Source: Dermatobacter hominis
Lineage (GTDB): Bacteria; Actinomycetota; Acidimicrobiia; Acidimicrobiales; Microtrichaceae
Reading direction: 5' to 3'
Length of the DNA: 64,000 nucleotides
Assembly: GCF_020715685.1 (NCBI RefSeq)
Contig: NZ_CP085840.1
Location: forward strand, 1,674,001 to 1,738,000
The notes beneath the pieces were generated by a model that had not been told where the DNA came from, did no database searches, and saw only the letters and a program-made list of their open reading frames with translations. This document shows, one piece after another, positions 43,792-51,826 of this stretch (position 1 is its first letter; each line of letters opens with the position of its first letter). The position numbers and the translations under genes were made by a program.

Positions 43792-44225
43792 CCACCGCCC
43801 AGCCCATCCGGATCCTGCTCGTGGAGGACGACCCCGGCGACGTGCTCCTCACCCAGGAGGCGCTCGCCGACAGCAAGCTCCTGCACGAGCTCGAGGTGAT
43901 CAACGACGGTGCCGCGGCGCTCGAGCGGATCCAGCGCAGCACGGGCGCCGACGGCGAGCCGATGCCCGACCTCATCCTGCTGGACCTCAACCTGCCGAAG
44001 GTCGACGGCCGCGGCGTGCTCGCCCAGCTCAAGGGCGATCCCGCGACCAGCCACGTGCCGGTCGTGGTGCTCACCACGTCCGACGCCGCCGAGGACGTCA
44101 GCACGTCCTACGGGCTGCACGCCAACGCCTATGTGTGCAAGCCAGTGGACTTCGCCCGGTTCCACGAGGTCATCCGGTCGATCGACGACTTCTTCCTGAC
44201 CGTCGTCCGCCTGCCGACGCGCTGA
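43788..44225 (+). CDS. Rcp1-like single-domain response regulator
   Basis: A 145-residue receiver without output domain. ILLVEDDPGDVLLTQEAL, phosphoacceptor Asp66 in LILLDLNLPKVDGRGVL, Thr in VVVLTTSDAAED and Lys in AYVCKPVDF. The D-P-G-D start and the ~20-residue insertion before the acceptor strand are typical of Rcp1, the partner of phytochrome-type kinases with SHDLQEPL boxes, which is what the upstream kinase has. ATGA overlap with the kinase. It probably relays phosphate or competes with the PP2C receiver. Confidence 0.92.
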   Translation: MTTAQPIRILLVEDDPGDVLLTQEALADSKLLHELEVINDGAAALERIQRSTGADGEPMPDLILLDLNLPKVDGRGVLAQLKGDPATSHVPVVVLTTSDAAEDVSTSYGLHANAYVCKPVDFARFHEVIRSIDDFFLTVVRLPTR

Positions 44226-44237
44226 GCGGGAGGGGCG

Positions 44238-44711
44238 TCACCGCCGATCGGCGTCGACCTCGTCGCTGTGCGCGTCCGGCGGACGGCGCTCGTGGCCGGC
44301 ACGGCCGGCGCTGCGACGTCGGTCCTTGAGCTCCGACTCGTAGACGTGACGGCGCCCGGCGACGTGGCGCTCCTCGAGGGACCTGACCTCGGCCCGCACC
44401 GGCTCGTAGTAGAGGTCGTCGAACTCCTCGACGATCTGGAAGGTCCAGCGCCCGTCGAGCACGTTCCGGCCGACGACGTCCTCCCGTAGGCGGCGCGCAT
44501 CGGTCACGGCCCCGCACTCCTCGAGCAGGTCGGCGGCCTCCTCGAAGAGGAGGTCGGCGCGCCCGATCAGCTGGTGCATCGAGTAGAGGTGGCCACGCGC
44601 CCGCTCGAGGTACTCGAACCCCTCCGACGCCCGGCCCAGCGCCTCGACGATCTGGTCGCTCACGCCGTCGGGTCGTCGCCGTCCCCGCTCGCCGTCGGGT
44701 GCCGTCGTCAT
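44238..44711 (-). CDS. Conserved actinobacterial protein of unknown function
   Basis: A 157-residue helical protein. The block HLYSMHQLIGRADLLFEEAADLLEECGA followed by VGRNVLDGRWTFQIVEEFDDLYYEPVRAEVRSLEERHVAGRRHVYESELKDRRR resembles a family of uncharacterised proteins I recall as widespread in actinobacteria; no function is known. No membrane segment. The ATG at 44711 fits the family N-terminus; a GTG a little upstream is possible. It is convergent with the signalling operon and divergent from the lipoprotein-NRAMP operon (145-bp gap). Confidence 0.7.
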   Translation of the reverse strand: MTTAPDGERGRRRPDGVSDQIVEALGRASEGFEYLERARGHLYSMHQLIGRADLLFEEAADLLEECGAVTDARRLREDVVGRNVLDGRWTFQIVEEFDDLYYEPVRAEVRSLEERHVAGRRHVYESELKDRRRSAGRAGHERRPPDAHSDEVDADRR

Positions 44712-44820
44712 GTCGTCGATGCCCACGGCCACATCCGTTCCCCCTGGCCCGTCGGTCAGACCTGCGCGACGGCACGCTGCGCACGGCGGACTCGTCCGGA
44801 CACAGCACGGGTGACGTGCG

Positions 44821-44847
44821 GTTCTCCCATCGGCGCCCAGCGGGTAG
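44821..44847 (+). promoter_or_regulatory. SigB/SigF-like stress promoter of the NRAMP operon
   Basis: GTTC at 44821-44824 (within CGGTTC), 17 bp, GGGTAG at 44842-44847, then nine bases to the GTG at 44857. Spacing to the start codon equals that at 39631, 37403 and 58555. Confidence 0.55.
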
Positions 44848-44856
44848 TGCCTCGAC

Positions 44857-45333
44857 GTGACCCACCGGTGCGGCAGGGGTGCAGGAGCGATCGTCGCCCT
44901 GCTCGTCGTCATCACCTGGTCCGCTCCGGCGTGCGTGCCGGGCCTGACCTCGCCGGCGCGGGACGCCGGCGACTACCGCGAGAAGGCCGCCAGCACCGCC
45001 GGCGCCGCGGCGTCGGCGGTGAGCACCGTCGAGCTGCTCGTCGGGGCGGCCGTGCGGGACGACGCCTTCGGGCCGTACCTCTCGGTCGCCGCCGGCGACG
45101 CCGAGCGCGACCTCGACGCCGCCTCGTCGACGTTCGGGGCGATCCTTCCGCCGGGCGAGGCGTCGGTGCTGCTCCGCGAGGAGCTCGGACCGCTGCTGGA
45201 CGCGGCGCAGTCGCACGTCGCGGCGGCCCGCATCGCGATCCGGCGCGGCGAACCCGATGACCTCCCGCAGATCCGGCGCGACCTCCGCGCGGATGCCGAC
45301 GCGCTCGAGGCCTTCGAGGAGCGCACCTCGTGA
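44857..45333 (+). CDS. Exported helical protein, probable lipoprotein
   Basis: A 158-residue protein of unknown function. A signal peptide (basic start, hydrophobic ALLVVITW, then SAPAC at about residue 26, an acceptable lipobox) is followed by an Ala-rich helical domain (AASTAGAAASAVSTVELLVGAAV ... QSHVAAARIAIRRG). It is the first gene of an operon with the NRAMP-like transporter (GTGA overlap) and two PRC-barrel-like genes, so it may be an accessory factor at the membrane. A stress-type promoter precedes it. Confidence 0.68.
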   Translation: MTHRCGRGAGAIVALLVVITWSAPACVPGLTSPARDAGDYREKAASTAGAAASAVSTVELLVGAAVRDDAFGPYLSVAAGDAERDLDAASSTFGAILPPGEASVLLREELGPLLDAAQSHVAAARIAIRRGEPDDLPQIRRDLRADADALEAFEERTS

Positions 45334-46559
45334 AGAAGGTGCTGCCGGTCTTCCTCGGCATCCTGACGGCGATCGGCGGGTTCGTGGACATGGGCGACCT
45401 CGTCGCCAACGCTGCGGTCGGGGCCCGGTTCGGCATGAACCTGGCCTGGGTCGTGATCCTCGGGATCGTCGGCATCGTCCTCTACGCGGAGATGTCGGGA
45501 CGGGTCGCCGCCATCACGGGGCGCGCGGTGTTCGACCTGGTCCGGGACCGGCTGGGCCCACGGGCCGCGGCGCTGAACCTCGGGGCGTCGTTCTTCATCA
45601 ACGCGCTCACGCTGATCGCGGAGCTCGCCGGCGTCGCCATCGCCATCTCGCTCGTCGCCAGCGTCAGCTACCTGCTCCTCGTCCCGCTCGTGGCCGTGCT
45701 CGTCTGGCTCGTGATCTGGCGCATGCCGTTCGAGCGGATGGAGCAGGTGTTCGGACTGCTCGGGCTCGGGCTCGTCGTCTTCGTGGTGGCGGTCGTCAGG
45801 ATCGGGCCGGACTGGTCGGAGCTCCTGCACGAGGCGACCGCGCCGAAGATCCCGCACGACGAGAGCATCTGGACCACGGCGTACTACGCCGTCGCCCTGT
45901 TCGGCGCCGCCATGACGCCCTACGAGGTGTTCTTCTTCTCGTCCGGCGCCGTGGAGGAGCGGTGGACGTCGAAGGACCTCGCGATCGAGAAGGCGAACGT
46001 CCTCGTGGGCTTCCCGCTCGGGGGCCTGCTGTCGCTCGGCATCATGGCCGCCTCGGCGATCGTGCTCCTGCCCGCCGGCATCGAGGTCGAGCAGCTGTCG
46101 CAGGTCCCGCTCCCGGTCGTGGAGTCGGTCGGCAAGGTGGGGCTCGCCGTGGCCCTGGTCGGGATCTTCGGCGCCACCTTCGGCGCGGCGCTCGAGACCG
46201 CGCTGTCGGCCGGCTACGGGGTGGCCCAGTACTTCGGGTGGCAGTGGGGCAAGTACGTCCGGCCGAGGCAGGCCGCCCGGTTCCACCTGGTCGTCGTGCT
46301 CACGATCATGGGTGCGGCCCTGGTGGCGCTCTCGGGCGTCGACCCGGTGAAGGTCACCGAGTACTCGATCGTGCTCAGCGCGGCGGCCCTGCCGCTGACC
46401 TACCTGCCGATCCTCGTCGTCGCCAACGATCCCGAGTACATGGGCGACCGGTGCAACGGTCGGTTCACCAACCTGCTCGCCTCGATCTACCTCGTGATCC
46501 TGCTCCTGGTCGCCGTCGCCGCGATCCCGCTCATCATCATCACCAAGGGGGGCGCATGA
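45330..46559 (+). CDS. NRAMP-related metal ion transporter with altered metal site
   Basis: A 409-residue membrane protein with 10-11 helices and the NRAMP pattern. The TM1 metal-site motif, DPGN in true Mn/Fe NRAMPs, reads DMGD (GGFVDMGDLVANAAVG). The TM6 motif, usually A-M-P-H, reads AMTPYEVFFFSSG. These changes suggest a different ion, as in NRAMP-related magnesium or aluminium carriers, but this is inference. GTGA overlap with the upstream lipoprotein gene and ATGA overlap with the PRC-barrel gene downstream. Confidence 0.85.
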   Translation: MKKVLPVFLGILTAIGGFVDMGDLVANAAVGARFGMNLAWVVILGIVGIVLYAEMSGRVAAITGRAVFDLVRDRLGPRAAALNLGASFFINALTLIAELAGVAIAISLVASVSYLLLVPLVAVLVWLVIWRMPFERMEQVFGLLGLGLVVFVVAVVRIGPDWSELLHEATAPKIPHDESIWTTAYYAVALFGAAMTPYEVFFFSSGAVEERWTSKDLAIEKANVLVGFPLGGLLSLGIMAASAIVLLPAGIEVEQLSQVPLPVVESVGKVGLAVALVGIFGATFGAALETALSAGYGVAQYFGWQWGKYVRPRQAARFHLVVVLTIMGAALVALSGVDPVKVTEYSIVLSAAALPLTYLPILVVANDPEYMGDRCNGRFTNLLASIYLVILLLVAVAAIPLIIITKGGA

Positions 46560-46948
46560 CCGGACGCCTGCTCCGCGTCGCCGTGCAGCTGCTGGACCGC
46601 CAGATCGTCGACCGCGACGACCTGATGGCCGGCAAGGTCGACGACGTCGAGCTCACTGTGGACGAGGACGGCGCCGCGCTCGTCGCCGCGCTGATCAGCG
46701 GTCCGGGCGTGCTCGCCGGTCGGCTCGGCCACCGCCGCTACGGCCGGTGGCGGGAGCGGATGGAGTCGACGCTCGAACCGCCCGGCGAGCGGATGACGCG
46801 GATCCCGATGGTCGACGTGCGCCGCGTCGACAGCGCGATCCACCTGTCGATCGGCCGGGACCGTCTCGCGTCGATGGGGACCGAGCACTGGGTCCGGGAC
46901 CACGTGATCTGCCACCTCCCCGCCGCCGGCCGGAAGGGGACGTCGTGA
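46556..46948 (+). CDS. PRC-barrel-like protein 1
   Basis: A 130-residue cytoplasmic protein. RVAVQLLDRQIVDRDDLMAGKVDDVELTVDEDG is a good match to the opening strands of a PRC-barrel (the D-R-D ... G-K-V-D-D-V pattern), with a second strand pair IPMVDVRRVDSAIHLSIGRD. PRC-barrels bind RNA or proteins or mediate assembly. It overlaps the transporter stop (ATGA), which suggests it works on or with the transporter. Confidence 0.7.
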   Translation: MTGRLLRVAVQLLDRQIVDRDDLMAGKVDDVELTVDEDGAALVAALISGPGVLAGRLGHRRYGRWRERMESTLEPPGERMTRIPMVDVRRVDSAIHLSIGRDRLASMGTEHWVRDHVICHLPAAGRKGTS

Positions 46949-47307
46949 CGGCCGGGACGCTGAGGGTCGGCGCGCTCATCGACCGAGCCGTCGCCGACGC
47001 CGCCGGGAGCCACCACGGGGTCGTGCTCGACGTGCGCGTCGTGCAGGACGGGCCGGTGGGCCCGGGTGGCGACGCGGCGCTGCGCGTCGAGGGGCTGGTC
47101 GTCGGTCGCGGTCGGGGCATCGAGCGCCTCGGCCTGTTCCGCCACGTCGTGCACGGCCCCGCGCTGCTGAAGGCCATCGACCGGTGGGGGGCTCGACACC
47201 GTCGGTTCCTGGCCTGGGACCAGCTCGTCGATCCGGTCGCCGACGTCGCCGACGGCGGCCCGCTCAGGTTCTCCGGCGGGGTGCGGCCGCTGCCCGACGG
47301 CTGGTGA
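46945..47307 (+). CDS. PRC-barrel-like protein 2
   Basis: A 120-residue protein: TLRVGALIDRAVADAAGSHHGVVLDVRVV is again PRC-barrel-like, with a later strand LRVEGLVVGRGRGIERLGL. GTGA overlap with the previous gene. It is the last of four coupled genes (lipoprotein, NRAMP-like, PRC 1, PRC 2). It could form a heteromeric cytoplasmic partner with PRC 1. The function is not known. Confidence 0.65.
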   Translation: MTAGTLRVGALIDRAVADAAGSHHGVVLDVRVVQDGPVGPGGDAALRVEGLVVGRGRGIERLGLFRHVVHGPALLKAIDRWGARHRRFLAWDQLVDPVADVADGGPLRFSGGVRPLPDGW

Positions 47308-47317
47308 GCCGCCGGGC

Positions 47318-47340
47318 AGCGCGCCGGGCCCGGCTGCGCT
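47318..47340. terminator. Dyad-symmetric GC hairpin between convergent genes
   Basis: AGCGC (47318-47322) pairs with GCGCT (47336-47340) around a CCGGG/CCCGG inner stem. It lies between the stops of the NRAMP operon and the YtxH-like gene. It has no U-run. Confidence 0.45.
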
Positions 47341-47342
47341 CG

Positions 47343-47678
47343 TCAGCCCGGGGCGGGAGCCGCGGATCGCGCCTCGGCGAGCCGGGGATCGGGCGCAGGT
47401 GCGCCGGGCAGGTCGGCGTCGGCGTCCGCGAGGACGTCCGAGACCAGATCGGTCGTCGGCAGGCCCTCGTTGACCGCGCCGGCACCGGCCGGGCCGTCGG
47501 CGCTGGCGCTGCCCCCGCCGCTCCCGCGCGCCTCCTCGAGGCTGCGCCGGGCCTCGTCGAGCGCGCCGGCGATCCGGCGACGTCGATCGGGTCCGTTGTC
47601 GGGATCCAGGAAGTAGGCGGCCGCCGCACCCGCGCCCGCGGCCAGGGCCATGGTGCGGATCTTCCTCATCACTCGCAT
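47343..47678 (-). CDS. Small YtxH-like membrane-anchored protein
   Basis: A 111-residue protein. A short basic start leads into a hydrophobic helix (TMALAAGAGAAAAYF), then the LDPDNGPDRRRRIAGALDEARRSLEE stretch typical of small YtxH/general-stress membrane proteins (F-D-P-x-x-G-x-x-R-R), then an acidic Ala/Pro-rich tail. Start ATG at 47678 with GAGGAGG nearby. A minus-strand GGGTAC (47730-47735) with GAAT 15 bp upstream is a weak candidate promoter. Confidence 0.65.
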   Translation of the reverse strand: MRVMRKIRTMALAAGAGAAAAYFLDPDNGPDRRRRIAGALDEARRSLEEARGSGGGSASADGPAGAGAVNEGLPTTDLVSDVLADADADLPGAPAPDPRLAEARSAAPAPG

Positions 47679-47802
47679 GTCGTCCTCCTCGTCGGGCGCG
47701 CCGGGGGTGGGCGCGCCGGTGCAGGGGCCGTACCCGTTCCGCGGATCCCCATTCACGCGACCGTCCGACTGAGCGCGGTCGGTGCCGGGTAGGGCGGGTC
47801 CC

Positions 47803-48048
47803 ATGGACGACAACGCAGCGAGCGGAGCGCAGGAGCCCGGGACCGACACCCCGACCGGGACCGATCCCGACGCCAAGTACGAGCAGCCGGGCTACGAGGA
47901 CAAGTCCTTCGGGCAGGCGGTCGACCAGGACCAGGACCTGGTCGACGAGCTCCTCGAGGAGACCGGCGGCGACACCGACGAGGCGGAGCGCCGGTTCGAG
48001 GAGGAGTCGGCGGGCGCGCCGGCAGCGGAGCGGCAGGCCTCGGACTGA
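47803..48048 (+). CDS. Small acidic protein of unknown function
   Basis: An 81-residue, strongly acidic and probably largely disordered protein, with a helical patch [26 protein letters not shown]. No family recognised. GGGTAG at 47787-47792 lies ten bases before the ATG, so it fits the inferred leaderless stress genes; the -35 is poor. It precedes nadE by 53 bp. Confidence 0.6.
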   Translation: MDDNAASGAQEPGTDTPTGTDPDAKYEQPGYEDKSFGQAVDQDQDLVDELLEETGGDTDEAERRFEEESAGAPAAERQASD

Positions 48049-48101
48049 GCCCGGCCCCACGGACCGAGCAGGACCACGGACCGGACGGACGGGACGGGAC
48101 G

Positions 48102-50192
48102 GTGGTCGCCGACCCGGGCGCCGATCGCTCCTTCTGGTCGCCGTACCGGCACGGGTTCGCGCGCCTCGCCGCTGCGGTCCCGGCCCTGGCGGTGACCGAT
48201 GTCGACGCCAACGTCGCGGGCACGATCGACCTGCTGCGCGCCGCGCACGAGCGCGACGTCGCGGCCGTGGTCTTCCCCGAGCTCGGGCTCACCGGGTACT
48301 CGAGCCAGGACCTGTTCCACCAGCAGGCGCTCGTCGAGGCGGCGATGACCGGCCTCGACCGCGTGCGGGCCGCGACGGAGGGGCTGGTGCCCTTGACCGT
48401 CGTCGGGCTCCCCCTCCGGCTCGGCCACCAGCTGTTCAACGTCGCCGTGGCGCTGCACGACGGCGACGTGCTCGGCGTCGTGCCCAAGGCGTACCTGCCG
48501 AACTACCGGGAGTTCTACGAGAAGCGGCACTTCAGCGCGGCCCGGGACGCGCCGACCGGCTCGATCGAGGTGCTCGGGCGCGAGGTGCCGTTCGGCGCCG
48601 GCCTCCTGTTCGCCGCCCGCGACCTCCCAGACCTCGTCGTCGGCGTGGAGATCTGCGAGGACCTCTGGGCCCCGCTCCCGCCGAGCACCCTGATGGCGAT
48701 GGCCGGGGCCACCGTCCTGCTGAACCCGTCCGGCAGCAACATCACGATCGGCAAGGACGCCTACCGGCGGTCCCTCTGCAGCACGCACTCGGCGCAGACC
48801 ATCTCCGCGTACGTGTACTCGGCGGCGGGCTCGGGCGAGTCGACCACCGACCTCGCCTGGGACGGCCACGCCCTCATCTGCGAGAACGGCGGCATCCTCG
48901 CCGAGTCCGAGCGGCACGCCACCGAGCCGCAGCTGGTGGTCCGGGACGTCGACCTCGACCGGCTGGTCGCCGACCGCATCCGCACGACCAGCTTCACCGA
49001 CGCCGCCTCCGACCACCGCGCCCAGCTGGCGCCGCGACGGGTCCCGTTCACGCTCGGGCTCCCCGACCGCGCCTCGCCGCTCGAGCGGGCGGTGCCACGC
49101 TTCCCCTTCGTGCCGACCGACGGTCCGGACCGCGACGACCGCTGCGCCGAGGTGTACGCCATCCAGACGAGCGGGCTCGTGACCCGCCTGCGCGCCACGG
49201 GGATCGAGAAGGTCGTCGTCGGCGTGTCGGGCGGGCTCGACTCGACGCAGGCGCTGCTGGTGGCGGCGCGGTCGATGGACCTTCTCGGCCTCCCCCGGAC
49301 CAACGTCCTCGGCGTCACGATGCCCGGGTTCGCCACGAGCGACCGCACGCTCGCCGACGCACTCGCGCTGATGGACGCGCTGGGCGTGCACGCCGACACG
49401 ATCGACATCCGCCCGGCCGCGCAGCAGATGCTCGAGGACCTCGGACACCCCGCCGCCACCGGTGCACCCGACTACGACGTGACCTACGAGAACGTGCAGG
49501 CCGGGGCCCGCACCTCGCTCCTCTTCCGCCTCGCCAACCGGCACGGCGCGCTGGTGGTCGGCACGGGCGACCTGTCGGAGCTGGCGCTCGGCTGGTGCAC
49601 CTACGGCGTGGGCGACCAGATGTCGCACTACGGCGTCAACGCCTCCGTCCCGAAGACGCTGGTCAAGGACCTGGTCCGCTGGGTCGCCCGCAGCGACGCG
49701 TTCGAACCGGCGACCGCGGAGGTCCTCGAGTCGATCCTCGCCACCGGCATCTCGCCGGAGCTGGTGCCCGGCTCCCCCGGCGACGATCCCGACGCCGGCC
49801 CGCACCAGCGCAGCGAGGACGTCGTCGGCCCGTACGACCTCCAGGACTTCCACCTGTACCACGTGCTGCGGTTCGGGTACCGGCCGTCAAAGGTCGCCTT
49901 CCTCGCGCACCACGCGTGGGGCGACCGGACCCGCGGGGACTGGCCGTCCTCGGTCGCCGAGGAGGACCGCCACGAGTACGACGTGGCGACGCTGCTGCGC
50001 TGGCAGCGCAAGTTCCTCGTGAGGTTCTTCGGGACCAGCCAGTTCAAGCGCTCCGCCATGCCCGACGGCCCCAAGGTGGGATCGGGCGGGTCGCTCTCAC
50101 CCCGGGGCGATTGGCGGGCGCCGAGCGACGGCAGCGCGGCGGTGTGGCTCGCCGAGCTCGACCACGTCGCCGCCGAGCTCGACCTCGCCTGA
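48102..50192 (+). CDS. nadE: Glutamine-dependent NAD(+) synthase
   Basis: A 696-residue two-domain enzyme that makes NAD from deamido-NAD, ATP and glutamine. The N-terminal nitrilase-type glutaminase has the triad Glu60 (FPELGLTGY), Lys129 (PKAYLPNY) and Cys185 (VEICEDLW). The C-terminal synthetase has the PP-loop SGGLDST near 376-382, [24 protein letters not shown], and the closing [25 protein letters not shown]. The length matches the large actinobacterial form (M. tuberculosis about 680). The GTG start at 48102 gives the family N-terminus. The last 96 bp are overlapped by the convergent glycosyltransferase gene. Confidence 0.95.
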   Translation: MVADPGADRSFWSPYRHGFARLAAAVPALAVTDVDANVAGTIDLLRAAHERDVAAVVFPELGLTGYSSQDLFHQQALVEAAMTGLDRVRAATEGLVPLTVVGLPLRLGHQLFNVAVALHDGDVLGVVPKAYLPNYREFYEKRHFSAARDAPTGSIEVLGREVPFGAGLLFAARDLPDLVVGVEICEDLWAPLPPSTLMAMAGATVLLNPSGSNITIGKDAYRRSLCSTHSAQTISAYVYSAAGSGESTTDLAWDGHALICENGGILAESERHATEPQLVVRDVDLDRLVADRIRTTSFTDAASDHRAQLAPRRVPFTLGLPDRASPLERAVPRFPFVPTDGPDRDDRCAEVYAIQTSGLVTRLRATGIEKVVVGVSGGLDSTQALLVAARSMDLLGLPRTNVLGVTMPGFATSDRTLADALALMDALGVHADTIDIRPAAQQMLEDLGHPAATGAPDYDVTYENVQAGARTSLLFRLANRHGALVVGTGDLSELALGWCTYGVGDQMSHYGVNASVPKTLVKDLVRWVARSDAFEPATAEVLESILATGISPELVPGSPGDDPDAGPHQRSEDVVGPYDLQDFHLYHVLRFGYRPSKVAFLAHHAWGDRTRGDWPSSVAEEDRHEYDVATLLRWQRKFLVRFFGTSQFKRSAMPDGPKVGSGGSLSPRGDWRAPSDGSAAVWLAELDHVAAELDLA

Positions 50193-50888
50193 GCCGACCA
50201 GCAGCCGGAGGTCGCGGGCGAAGCCGAGCGGCGCCCGTCCGACCAGTCGACCGCTGGTCCGGACGACGATCGCCGCGTCCTGCACGCGCCAGCGTCCGAG
50301 CGCTCCGACCGCGTCCCACAGCCCGTGGTCCTCGCCGGTCGCCGACGACGGCCAGCCGCCGGCGGCCAGCAGCGTGTCGCCGCGGATGCCGAGGTTGGTG
50401 CCGTGCACGTGGTGGTGCCGTCCCTCCGACCGCCCGTCGAGCCCGTAGCGCCGGTGGAACGCCCGGCGCAGCGGAGCCGGGGTCCCCCGCACGAGGTCCA
50501 CGACGCCGGCGACGCACTCGATGCCGGCGGACGCGTGCGCCAGGTGGCGTGTGACCCAGTCGGCCGGAGCGGAGCTGTCTGCGTCGATCGACAGGAGCCA
50601 GCACGCCTCCGGCCGGGCGCCGAGGCGGCGGAGCGCCCGGGCCGATCCCTCCTGGCGCGCCGCACCGACGCACCGGTGCCCGACCTCGAGGACCTCACCC
50701 GAGCAGCCGAGCGCCGCACGGGCGGCGGCCACCGTCCCGTCCCGGCAGTCGTCGGCGACGACGACGATGCACGACCGGACGACACCGGCCGCCGCGAGCG
50801 AGCGCCGCACGGACGAGACCGCGGCGGCGACGACCGCCTCCTCGTCCCGGGCCGGGATGACCACGCCGACCGCGGGGCCGCCGGTCAC
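50097..50888 (-). CDS. Glycosyltransferase family 2
   Basis: A 263-residue GT-A protein. [19 protein letters not shown] at the start, [10 protein letters not shown] (nucleotide-binding Asp), SIDADSSAP (D-x-D metal motif), [21 protein letters not shown] and [10 protein letters not shown] (catalytic ED) are typical of GT2 inverting transferases. No membrane helix, so a soluble enzyme. It is last in a cassette with an acyl-CoA dehydrogenase-like gene (GTGA overlap) and a deacetylase/methyltransferase fusion. The 3' end lies antisense over the end of nadE. Confidence 0.88.
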   Translation of the reverse strand: MTGGPAVGVVIPARDEEAVVAAAVSSVRRSLAAAGVVRSCIVVVADDCRDGTVAAARAALGCSGEVLEVGHRCVGAARQEGSARALRRLGARPEACWLLSIDADSSAPADWVTRHLAHASAGIECVAGVVDLVRGTPAPLRRAFHRRYGLDGRSEGRHHHVHGTNLGIRGDTLLAAGGWPSSATGEDHGLWDAVGALGRWRVQDAAIVVRTSGRLVGRAPLGFARDLRLLVGSGEVELGGDVVELGEPHRRAAVARRPPIAPG

Positions 50889-51826
50889 CACCCCGGCCCG
50901 CCGAGCTCGTCCAGGTCCGCCTCCCGGTGGACCTGGCGTACGTAGAGGCCGAGCTCCTGCACCCGCGCGGCGGCGGCTGCGTCCTGGGCGAGCGCCCGCG
51001 GCCCGCAGAGCCGGCCGAAGAGGTCGATCACCTGCGTGCACTGCCGCTCCACCAGGTTGCGGACGAGCAGGGCGCGCCGGCGGGCCGCACCGACGTCGGC
51101 CGGCGCCGCATCGGCCTCGTCCGCCGCGACGTCGAGCTGGGCGGCCAGCGCCCACCTCAACGACCGCAGCTCGCCGAGCAGCGCCCGCTCGTGCGGTCCG
51201 CGGGCCCCGCGGCGCTCGGCGAGCTCGACGAGTCCGGCGGCGCCGCCGGCCCACACCGCCGCCGGACCGAGCGCGCCGTGCCAGAACCCGGGGCGGGACA
51301 GGTACGAGCCCGGCGCCCCGACGAGATCGCCGTCGAGCACCGGGTGGTCCTCGTAGGAGACGGTGCCGGTCCCGGTGGCGTCGAACGCGGCGGTCCGCCA
51401 CGAGCGCCCGTCGACCTCGACCGTCCCCCGTTCCCGTCCCGCCCGGAGATCGACGTCGACGAGGACCACCTCGCCCGCCTCGTCGGCCGCGACCAGCGCG
51501 GCGTCGCAGCAGGCCGCGCCGCTGCAGAAGGCCTGGTCACCGACGAGCGCGGCCGTGCCGTCGCCGCGACGTCGCAGCACCGGTCGGGGGGCGGACGCCC
51601 AGACGGCGTACCAGCACCCGTGGCGCAGCGACCCACCGGCCTCCGCTGCGATGGCGATCGCGTCCAGGTGCGGCTCGACCAGCCGGGCGACCTGCAGGTC
51701 GTCACGGCCCAGCTCCCACAGGACCGCGCAGCGGCGCCGGGACGCGCCCGCAGCCGGCAGCGGGGTGGAGCGACCCAGTTCGAGGGCGAGCTCGCGACCG
51801 CGGGCGGCGAGAGCCGGTCCGCTCAC
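50885..51826 (-). CDS. Acyl-CoA dehydrogenase-like protein
   Basis: A 313-residue protein with the general layout of acyl-CoA dehydrogenases: a helical start, a beta domain (GDQAFCSGAACCDAALVAADEAGEVVLVDVDL) and a C-terminal four-helix part (LRWALAAQLDVAADEADAA ... LVRNLVERQCTQVIDLFGRLCG). It is shorter than the usual ~380, and the catalytic Glu is not obvious, so it may bind FAD but act on a non-standard substrate. It is the middle gene of the PIG-L/methyltransferase, dehydrogenase, GT2 cassette, with 4-bp overlaps on both sides (start GTG at 51826; a GTG at 51838 is possible). Confidence 0.78.
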   Translation of the reverse strand: MSGPALAARGRELALELGRSTPLPAAGASRRRCAVLWELGRDDLQVARLVEPHLDAIAIAAEAGGSLRHGCWYAVWASAPRPVLRRRGDGTAALVGDQAFCSGAACCDAALVAADEAGEVVLVDVDLRAGRERGTVEVDGRSWRTAAFDATGTGTVSYEDHPVLDGDLVGAPGSYLSRPGFWHGALGPAAVWAGGAAGLVELAERRGARGPHERALLGELRSLRWALAAQLDVAADEADAAPADVGAARRRALLVRNLVERQCTQVIDLFGRLCGPRALAQDAAAAARVQELGLYVRQVHREADLDELGGPGW

